Assembly: GCA_947072805.1 (NCBI GenBank)
Contig: CAMTJK010000125.1
Coordinates: 1-9,678, forward strand
DNA: 9,678 nucleotides
From: an uncultured Prevotella sp.
Lineage (GTDB): Bacteria > Bacteroidota > Bacteroidia > Bacteroidales > Bacteroidaceae
Reading direction: 5' to 3'
A program made the position numbers and the translations under genes. The notes under the pieces are model-generated. The model searched no databases. It had not been told where the DNA came from and worked only from the letters and a program-made list of their open reading frames with translations. Positions 1 to 4,771 of the stretch are shown here, one piece after another. Position 1 is the first letter of the stretch. Each line of letters opens with the position of its first letter.

Positions 1-91
1 CACACGTTAAAGTAAACATTTTTCATAAAAGTAAATAAATGTTATACGTATTGTAAAATACCGAATCGTTAGTTCCGACTTGTATGACCAA

Positions 92-1069
92 CTAATCACG
101 ATAAAGCCAGGAAAATATGGAATTAAGCCACTTGAAAGAAAAGCGGAACCATCGATAGGTACTTACAGGCTTGCCACCGAAACGCAGAATAAACTCTCTG
201 AAGGGATTTTTTCTGAATGGAAGGCCAACATCCATAAACTCAATGTGAGCATAACCGTTTTTGTGAGCATACATTATGGCGTGCCATATGGTTACGGTGT
301 CTGGATGTAACATAATAAAACTCTTTCTACGGAAAGCTGAATACCACAAAAAGGCATTTCCCTCGGAAAAAGCGCAGGCACAACAACCGATAATTCTATT
401 CTTGTATTTGGTAACAAACAGACGACCGTTTCCACTTTTTTGCAGTTCCTTGAAGAATATTATGTCAGGAATATATCTTCTGTACTTAAACCTGTTGTGT
501 TCTTTAAGAAGACGGAAAAATTCATATATATCTTCTTCGCTCTCTGCATCTATGGTTTCCACCCCCTTGTGGTACGCGTTGTCAATACGTTTAAGCATCT
601 TTTCTGACAGTCGCTCTTTCGGATCTTTACTGTGTAATGAATTGTGAATACCCATCCACTGTATTGGGAAATACTGATTCTCACGCAACAACTTATATCC
701 AAACATTTTTGTACTAAGATTGCTTAGTTCCATGTATAGCACTCTGTTGTGCAACTTACGGGTGAGTGCTCTCAACGCAATACCGAAGAGGTCATTTGCT
801 GACATATCACATTTTATATACTCACCTTCTCCGTAAATTCTGCAGTGGGAATAAATGTAGGGAGGGAAAAGAGATAACCGATATCTGACAACAGCAAGCA
901 AATGCCCGACAATCTCACCGTCATCAGTCTCAAGAACGACCATGTAGGGCTTTTGTCGCGGCGTTTGTTCGTACAGCAGGAATAGAGACTTGCTGTGGAA
1001 GAAGCTTCGGCTTTCAAATTCTGGCAAGTCACAACTGCTTGTAATTATCTTTGCTGCCGGCTTTCTCAT
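92..1069 (-). CDS. FemAB/GNAT-like acyltransferase (Acetyltransf_6 type)
   Basis: This 325-residue soluble protein resembles the FemAB/FemX and 'acetyltransferase 6' branch of the GNAT superfamily, which moves aminoacyl or acyl groups onto cell-envelope precursors. The visible pattern is a first half ending near residue 145, then an amphipathic stretch (about 153-170), and then a GNAT-like core at about 175-285. Within the core, residues 217-240 (RLFVTKYKNRIIGCCACAFS) look like the central beta-strands, and FMDVGLP at 278-284 leads into the C-terminal FGGKP at 297-301, typical of these proteins. No signal peptide or membrane segment is seen. The start is the ATG at 1069; an exact -7 box lies only 4-5 bp upstream of it, so the leader would be almost absent. 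The next methionine is at residue 43, which would cut into the fold. The substrate cannot be told from sequence. Acyltransferase class is fairly sure; a peptidoglycan or capsule role is inference. Confidence 0.72.
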   Translation of the reverse strand: MRKPAAKIITSSCDLPEFESRSFFHSKSLFLLYEQTPRQKPYMVVLETDDGEIVGHLLAVVRYRLSLFPPYIYSHCRIYGEGEYIKCDMSANDLFGIALRALTRKLHNRVLYMELSNLSTKMFGYKLLRENQYFPIQWMGIHNSLHSKDPKERLSEKMLKRIDNAYHKGVETIDAESEEDIYEFFRLLKEHNRFKYRRYIPDIIFFKELQKSGNGRLFVTKYKNRIIGCCACAFSEGNAFLWYSAFRRKSFIMLHPDTVTIWHAIMYAHKNGYAHIEFMDVGLPFRKNPFREFILRFGGKPVSTYRWFRFSFKWLNSIFSWLYRD

Positions 1070-1073
1070 AGCG

Positions 1074-1106
1074 CAAAAATACTAAACTTTTTCTTAAAAA
1101 ACCAAC
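1074..1106 (-). promoter_or_regulatory. Promoter of the acyltransferase gene
   Basis: On the minus strand TATTTTTG (1081 down to 1074) matches the Bacteroidetes -7 consensus TAnnTTTG exactly. GTTG (1106 down to 1103) lies 21 bp upstream and is one base from the -33 consensus TTTG. Transcription would start at about 1067-1071, essentially at the ATG (1069). Confidence 0.5.
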
Positions 1107-1136
1107 GTACTATAGATATTTTAGTCATAAATATCT

Positions 1137-1144
1137 TACCTTTG
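1137..1144 (+). promoter_or_regulatory. -7 promoter element of the nitroreductase-maf operon
   Basis: TACCTTTG is an exact match to TAnnTTTG. At 19-21 bp upstream (about 1112-1117) there is no TTTG-like -33 element, so the promoter may be weak or depend on an activator. It implies a leader of roughly 80 nt before the ATG at 1233. Confidence 0.5.
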
Positions 1145-1154
1145 TAATGAGATA

Positions 1155-1197
1155 TGCTGCACCTATAGAAAAATAAAGTTTTTATAAAATCGCAGCA
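1155..1197 (+). repeat. Inverted repeat (possible stem-loop) in the operon leader
   Basis: TGCTGC (1155-1160) is perfectly complementary to GCAGCA (1192-1197). Inside the 31-nt interval an AAAAA run and a TTTTT run can pair again. The whole element lies between the predicted transcription start (about 1150) and the nitroreductase ATG at 1233. No U-run follows, so it does not look like a terminator. Confidence 0.35.
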
Positions 1198-1232
1198 CAA
1201 TCATAATTAGACGTAATAATTAGAAAATAAAT

Positions 1233-1760
1233 ATGACAGACTTTACAAAATTGGTGCAAATACGTAGAAGCCACCGTAAATTTACAGAAAAGGAACTTGA
1301 TGCAGACGTTCTCCGCATTATAATGAGGGCAGCCCTGATGTCGCCAACATCAAAAGGTCAGCGTAATTGGCATTTTATTATAGTCGATAATAAATCAGAC
1401 ATTGAAAAATTGGCAGATGCCAAAGATATGGGATCCCAGTTCCTTAAAAATGCTCCGGTTGCCATTGTCGTACTGGGAGATCCTAATGTAAATGATTGCT
1501 GGATAGAAGATGGTTCAATTGCTGCAATATCAATGCAATACCAGGCTGAAGAGTTTGGCTTGGGTACATGCTGGATTCAGATGAGAGGCAGAGGCTTGAG
1601 TGATGGAACACCGGCCTCTACTGTAATAAGGGGAATACTGAATATTCCGGAAAATATGGAAGTATTGTGTATATTGGCAGTAGGTGAGAAGTCGGATGAG
1701 CGCAAACCTCAAAATGAAGACAAGTTGAAATGGGAGAATGTTCATATAAATAAGTACTGA
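1233..1760 (+). CDS. Nitroreductase-family flavoprotein
   Basis: A 175-residue protein of the nitroreductase family: FMN-dependent NAD(P)H oxidoreductases of the cytoplasm that usually work as dimers. The FMN-phosphate contact motif RRSHRKF is at residues 11-17. The usual segment after the first helix follows at about 34-48 (ALMSPTSKGQRNWHF, with SP and the xxNWxF pattern), then a GLGTCWIQ core segment at 109-116 and the C-terminal ILAVGEK at 147-153. The length is typical of the short nitroreductases. The family assignment is firm, but the substrate (nitroaromatic, quinone, flavin or enal) cannot be read from sequence. It is the first gene of a tight plus-strand unit, ending 8 bp before the DUF2520 gene. 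No Shine-Dalgarno precedes the ATG; the upstream sequence is A/T-rich, as is usual in Bacteroidetes. Confidence 0.9.
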   Translation: MTDFTKLVQIRRSHRKFTEKELDADVLRIIMRAALMSPTSKGQRNWHFIIVDNKSDIEKLADAKDMGSQFLKNAPVAIVVLGDPNVNDCWIEDGSIAAISMQYQAEEFGLGTCWIQMRGRGLSDGTPASTVIRGILNIPENMEVLCILAVGEKSDERKPQNEDKLKWENVHINKY

Positions 1761-1768
1761 AAAGCCGA

Positions 1769-2563
1769 ATGAAAATTGTATTTATTGGTGCCGGTCGTCT
1801 TGCAACACATCTTGCTAAAGCTTTATATGCCGCCGGGCATGACATCGTACAAGTATACAGTAGAACAATAGAATCGGCATCGTACTTAGCTATGACAACA
1901 GGGGGAAAGCCGACAACAGATATTTCAACCCTTACATATGATGCGGATATATATATATATGCCGTTTCCGACTCGGTATTATCTGATTTAATACCCCAAA
2001 TCTGCAAGGGTAGGGAGCAGAAGGTTTTTATACATACCGCCGGAAGCATTCCGATGGATGCTTTTGCTACAGTGGCTACACATTTTGGTGTACTTTACCC
2101 AATGCAAACATTCACTAAAGGACGAGACATTGATTTTTCTACCATACCTTGTTTTATAGAGGCTGGCGATGATTATGCACAGAATGTCATTACAGAACTT
2201 GCTGAAAGTATTAGCAATAAAGTAAGATACTTATCATCTGACGATAGAAAATACCTGCATTTGGCAGCTGTTTTCACATGTAACTTTGTAAATCATTGTT
2301 TTGCAATATCATCAGATATACTTGCGGAGCACAATATCCCATTCAGTGTAATGTATCCTTTGATAGACGAAACAATATCAAAGATACATGAAATACCACC
2401 GGTAGAAGCTCAAACCGGACCGGCTGTAAGATATGACAAGAATGTCATCCACAATCAAAGTACGATGTTGGAGGCAGAACCATTGTTAAAAGACATTTAT
2501 GAACGAATGAGTATGAGTATTCATAAAAAAGCCCAAATAGATGATAAACTACGATTTAAATAA
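1769..2563 (+). CDS. Rossmann-like / DUF2520 NAD(P)-binding protein
   Basis: A 264-residue two-domain protein resembling F420-dependent NADP reductases and pyrroline-carboxylate reductases, but belonging to the DUF2520 group whose reaction is not established. The N-terminal Rossmann nucleotide-binding loop GAGRLA is at residues 7-12, after a classic beta-strand (KIVFI). DUF2520 hallmarks follow: HTAGSIP at 89-95, GVLYPMQTF at 107-115, the helical HLAAVFTCNFVNH at 164-176, and QTGPAVRYDKNVIHNQ at 215-230. The C-terminal helical domain is probably for dimerisation. No export signal is present. The last 23 bp of the gene, including its stop, lie inside the start of the next gene, so translation of the two is probably coupled. 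An (AT)7 tract at 1947-1960 lies inside the frame, which is open. Family assignment is confident; the function is unknown. Confidence 0.88.
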   Translation: MKIVFIGAGRLATHLAKALYAAGHDIVQVYSRTIESASYLAMTTGGKPTTDISTLTYDADIYIYAVSDSVLSDLIPQICKGREQKVFIHTAGSIPMDAFATVATHFGVLYPMQTFTKGRDIDFSTIPCFIEAGDDYAQNVITELAESISNKVRYLSSDDRKYLHLAAVFTCNFVNHCFAISSDILAEHNIPFSVMYPLIDETISKIHEIPPVEAQTGPAVRYDKNVIHNQSTMLEAEPLLKDIYERMSMSIHKKAQIDDKLRFK

Positions 2564-3059
2564 AATAAGAGCCATCATTTTTGATGTTGATGGAGTATTA
2601 AGTGCTGAAACCATCAATCTGCATCCATCTGGCGAACCGATGCGGACTGTTAACATAAAAGACGGATATTCTATACAGCTCGCTTGTAAGAGTGGGCTCA
2701 CTATAGCCATTATAACCGGAGGAAATACTCAGAGTGTACGTACCAGATATGAGAATCTTGGCGTAAAAGACATTTATATGAATTGTGCAGTAAAGATAAA
2801 AGCTTATGAAGATTTTTTGGCACAGTATAAATTAAATGATGACGAAATACTATACATGGGTGATGACATACCGGACTATGAAGTTATGAAACGTTGCGGT
2901 TGTCCTTGTTGTCCTGCCGATGCTACATCTGACATAAAGGCCATAAGTATATATATCAGCGATAAGAAAGGTGGCTATGGATGCGGTAGAGATGTTATCG
3001 AACAAGTGTTGAGAGCACAGGGGAAATGGCTCAAAAATGAAAAGGCATTTGGATGGTGA
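2541..3059 (+). CDS. kdsC: HAD phosphatase, KdsC type (Kdo-8-phosphate phosphatase)
   Basis: A 172-residue capless (C1-type) HAD hydrolase of the KdsC/YrbI group. It is predicted to remove phosphate from 3-deoxy-D-manno-octulosonate 8-phosphate in the Kdo branch of lipopolysaccharide synthesis. HAD motif I is DVDGV at residues 15-19 (nucleophile D15, acid/base D17). Motif II is the TGG at 59-61, a motif III lysine is in the 85-87 region, and motif IV is GDDIPD at 107-112. The C-terminal tail GGYGCGRD (144-151) matches the GGxGxxRE-like tail that closes the active site of the neighbouring subunit in KdsC tetramers. E. coli KdsC is somewhat longer, with an N-terminal extension. Bacteroides also carries a close paralogue acting on the 9-phosphate of a nonulosonate (KDN), so the substrate is not settled by sequence. 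The gene overlaps its upstream neighbour by 23 bp, and its stop overlaps the maf start. Confidence 0.85.
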   Translation: MINYDLNKIRAIIFDVDGVLSAETINLHPSGEPMRTVNIKDGYSIQLACKSGLTIAIITGGNTQSVRTRYENLGVKDIYMNCAVKIKAYEDFLAQYKLNDDEILYMGDDIPDYEVMKRCGCPCCPADATSDIKAISIYISDKKGGYGCGRDVIEQVLRAQGKWLKNEKAFGW

Positions 3060-3646
3060 TGTTTGAGAATTTAAAGAAATACAATATTATATTGGCAAGC
3101 AATTCTCCTCGACGTAAAGAACTGCTTGCCGGCTTGGGGATTGATTATAAAGTAAGAGTAGCTGATGATGTGGATGAGTCTTTTACAAAAGATGAGCTTT
3201 CTCCCGATGAAGTGCCTTTATATCTTGCATCAAAAAAAGCACAGGCAAACTGTGCAATAATGGAAGATAATGATCTTATCATTACGGCAGACACTGTAGT
3301 GATATCAGATAAAGAAGTTCTCGGCAAACCATCGGATAAAGAAGAGGCAACCAAAATGCTTTTAAAACTTAGTGGCCGAACACATCATGTGGTTACAGGA
3401 GTATGTCTCACAAGTAAAGACCAGCAACGAAGATTTAAGGTTTCAACAGATGTTACATTTAAGAAACTGACACCGGAGGAAATCGATTACTATATAAATA
3501 CATATCACCCATATGACAAGGCAGGTGCTTACGGTATTCAAGAATGGATAGGTTACATTGGTGTGACCGAATTGTCAGGAAGCTACTTTAATGTTATGGG
3601 ATTACCCATACAACGCATATATATGGAACTGCAAAACTTTGAATAA
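3059..3646 (+). CDS. maf: Maf-family nucleoside triphosphate pyrophosphatase (YhdE-like)
   Basis: A 195-residue Maf protein, a cytoplasmic house-cleaning enzyme that hydrolyses dTTP, UTP and modified pyrimidine triphosphates to the monophosphates. Numbering from the chosen start, the signature SNSPRRKELL is at residues 14-23 and TADTVV, with the catalytic aspartate, at 77-82. GKP is at 89-91, the SGRTHHVVTG block at 106-115, DKAGAYGIQ at 153-161 and GSYFNVMGLP at 174-183. The last two blocks are of the YhdE (dTTPase/UTPase) type rather than the YceF (m7GTP) type. Three in-frame starts lie within six bases: ATG 3053, GTG 3056 and ATG 3059. I chose 3059 because it gives the TGATG stop/start overlap with the HAD gene and the usual family N-terminus a few residues before the ILASNSPRR strand. 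It is the last gene of the operon; no classical terminator directly follows. Confidence 0.95.
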   Translation: MFENLKKYNIILASNSPRRKELLAGLGIDYKVRVADDVDESFTKDELSPDEVPLYLASKKAQANCAIMEDNDLIITADTVVISDKEVLGKPSDKEEATKMLLKLSGRTHHVVTGVCLTSKDQQRRFKVSTDVTFKKLTPEEIDYYINTYHPYDKAGAYGIQEWIGYIGVTELSGSYFNVMGLPIQRIYMELQNFE

Positions 3647-3671
3647 GCACAGCTCATCATATCAGCTCTTC

Positions 3672-3745
3672 CTTTTCAGTAAACAATAAAGTCTTATATA
3701 TTATGAAAAGTGAAAAACGAGACTGTTTAGTGAAAAATTGAAAAA
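3672..3745 (+). repeat. Short TGAAAA repeats in the gap after maf
   Basis: TGAAAA occurs four times (starting at 3704, 3711, 3731 and 3739). AGTGAAAAA is repeated exactly at 3709-3717 and 3729-3737, 20 bp apart. CTTTTCA (3672-3678) is the inverse of TGAAAAG (3704-3710). The stretch is low in complexity, carries no ORF and lies directly upstream of the candidate small-RNA promoter. It could be simple-repeat decay or a binding region. Confidence 0.35.
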
Positions 3746-3760
3746 GGTAAGTAAAAAACG

Positions 3761-3782
3761 CCATTATTGTTTTGCGTAATGG
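3761..3782 (+). promoter_or_regulatory. Inverted repeat over a -33 element (operator-like)
   Basis: CCATTA (3761-3766) and TAATGG (3777-3782) form a perfect 6-bp dyad with a 10-bp interval, and the -33 TTTG (3771-3774) sits in the interval. No T-run follows, so a terminator is unlikely. The placement fits a binding site for a dimeric regulator that would block or recruit polymerase. Confidence 0.35.
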
Positions 3783-3801
3783 AATAATATCTATACCTTT
3801 G
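3771..3801 (+). promoter_or_regulatory. Consensus Bacteroidetes promoter in the maf / SpoU methyltransferase gap
   Basis: TTTG (3771-3774), 19 bp, then TACCTTTG (3794-3801): both elements match the -33 and -7 consensus exactly. The expected transcription start is about 3805-3809. No plus-strand protein gene follows before the terminator at 3848-3881, so the product would be a short RNA. Confidence 0.6.
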
Positions 3802-3806
3802 TGTCG

Positions 3807-3882
3807 TACAACTAGTAATTTTAATCTATATTTATCATTTTCCTAACGGGAATCTGTCTGTGAAGATGGATTCCCTTTTTTC
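3807..3882 (+). ncRNA. Putative intergenic small RNA, about 75 nt
   Basis: The interval is bounded by a two-element consensus promoter (3771-3801) and a strong factor-independent terminator hairpin with six T (3848-3881), and it has no useful reading frame. The predicted RNA has an unstructured A/U- and pyrimidine-rich 5' part of about 40 nt (up to the CCTAAC at 3842-3847), followed by the terminator stem. That is the usual layout of a trans-acting small RNA with a pairing region and a 3' stem. It ends about 12 bp before the stop codon of the opposing methyltransferase gene, so it is not antisense to that coding sequence but could overlap its 3' UTR. I do not recognise it as a known RNA family. 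An alternative is that the hairpin only ends read-through from maf, 200 bp upstream. The 5' end is uncertain by a few bases. Confidence 0.5.
3848..3881 (+). terminator. Intrinsic terminator with GNRA-type loop, plus strand
   Basis: The arms 3848-3859 (GGGAATCTGTCT) and 3864-3875 (AGATGGATTCCC) pair over 12 bp with two adjacent G-U wobbles. They are closed by the tetraloop GTGA (3860-3863, a GNRA loop in RNA) and followed by six T (3876-3881). On the minus strand the two wobbles become C-A mismatches and no U-run follows, so the element is oriented for plus-strand transcripts. Confidence 0.8.
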
Positions 3883-3893
3883 TGTGTATAAGT

Positions 3894-4685
3894 TCAGAGC
3901 CGATTATCGAATCTGCGTTTGAATTCTGCACATGTAATTGCTGTTGCAATCGCGACGTTAAGACTCTCGGCACATTCCCCAGAGCGAAAACGAGGAATAA
4001 GAATTTTTTTTGTAACTCTATCACGTATCGCAGATGATATGCCGCTACCCTCATTGCCCATGACAATTATACCGGTGGAGCTTAGTTCTTCTCTATAAAT
4101 ATTGTTACCGTCAAGGAAAGTTCCATATACAGGAAAAGACGTACTGATATCATCTAACAGTTTCGCAAGATCTGTATAAATTACATTTGTCCTTGCTATG
4201 CTTCCCATAGTTGCTTGAACAACCTTGGGATTATATACATCTGCAGTATCGTAACTGCAAATAATGTTATCTATTCCATACCAATCTGCAATACGAATAA
4301 TTGTTCCTAAATTACCCGGGTCCTGAACTCCATCCAATGCGAGAGACAACTTGTTTTCAAGAAGTGATAGATCAGAGAGAAGTGTATTCTTAATATGGAA
4401 CAATGCCATTACCTGTTGTGGATGTACCAGAAAACTGGCTTTAGATAGTTCCTCCTCGGTTACTTCTATCACGGTACATCTCTGATTTATTTGTTTTGTT
4501 ACTTTATCTAACAGAACGGTATGGTTATAAATCCATTCTTTGGTCGCTATTATCAAATTAGGATTATATGAATTTATCAGTTCGCAGACTACTTTCGGTC
4601 CCTCCGCAACAAACAATCCTGTCTTGCGTCGGTTTTTTTTCAATTCCAACGAACGTATGAGTTTTATTGTATTTTTGCTTAGCAT
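3894..4685 (-). CDS. SpoU/TrmH-family RNA 2'-O-ribose methyltransferase
   Basis: A 263-residue SPOUT methyltransferase that would use S-adenosylmethionine to methylate a ribose 2'-hydroxyl in rRNA or tRNA. Numbering from the chosen start, residues about 10-100 form the L30e-like substrate-binding domain (RKTGLFVAEGPKVV near 20-33). The knotted catalytic domain then carries motif 1 (DGVQDPGNLGTIIR, 118-131, with the conserved N and R), motif 2 (VMGNEGSGIS, 208-217) and motif 3 (ECAESLNVAIATAI, 237-250). An in-frame ATG at 4712 would add nine residues (MTFCINNHS), but it lies only about 5-8 nt from the predicted transcription start. The family usually begins near MLSKN, so I prefer 4685. The target nucleotide cannot be deduced, so rlmB or another symbol is not assigned. 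The gene is divergent from tamL. No minus-strand terminator is evident after its stop. Confidence 0.92.
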   Translation of the reverse strand: MLSKNTIKLIRSLELKKNRRKTGLFVAEGPKVVCELINSYNPNLIIATKEWIYNHTVLLDKVTKQINQRCTVIEVTEEELSKASFLVHPQQVMALFHIKNTLLSDLSLLENKLSLALDGVQDPGNLGTIIRIADWYGIDNIICSYDTADVYNPKVVQATMGSIARTNVIYTDLAKLLDDISTSFPVYGTFLDGNNIYREELSSTGIIVMGNEGSGISSAIRDRVTKKILIPRFRSGECAESLNVAIATAITCAEFKRRFDNRL

Positions 4686-4722
4686 TGAATGGTTGTTTAT
4701 GCAAAAAGTCATTAAATATTCA

Positions 4723-4752
4723 GCAAAGTTACGAATAATGTTTTAACTTTGC
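4723..4752. promoter_or_regulatory. Inverted-repeat divergent promoter between the SpoU methyltransferase gene and tamL
   Basis: GCAAAGTTA (4723-4731) and TAACTTTGC (4744-4752) form a perfect 9-bp inverted repeat with a 12-bp centre. Each arm is an exact TAnnTTTG box pointing outward: minus strand 4731-4724 for the methyltransferase gene and plus strand 4744-4751 for tamL. The minus promoter has a near-consensus -33 (GTTG, 4754-4752 plus the adjacent G, at 20 bp). The plus one has none. Polymerase could not bind both sites at once. Confidence 0.55.
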
Positions 4753-4771
4753 AACCCAAATAATTAAGAAT

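Noticed and set aside
1..26. A minus-strand ATG at 26 with eight open codons running off the left edge, preceded by TACTTTTA.
   Set aside because: Too little sequence to separate a real partial gene from chance, and the promoter-like box differs from consensus at its last base.
49..62. GTATTgtaaAATAC hairpin after the acyltransferase gene.
   Set aside because: Only a 5-bp A/T-rich stem with no U-run in the minus-strand direction, so not a credible terminator.
276..647. Plus-strand frame of 123 codons, and a shorter one at 80-310.
   Set aside because: Both lie wholly antisense to the well-supported acyltransferase, with no family resemblance and no promoter.
1618..2049. Minus-strand frame of 143 codons across the nitroreductase/DUF2520 junction.
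   Set aside because: Antisense shadow of two well-supported genes, rich in Cys/Ser/Tyr as expected from the reversed codons.
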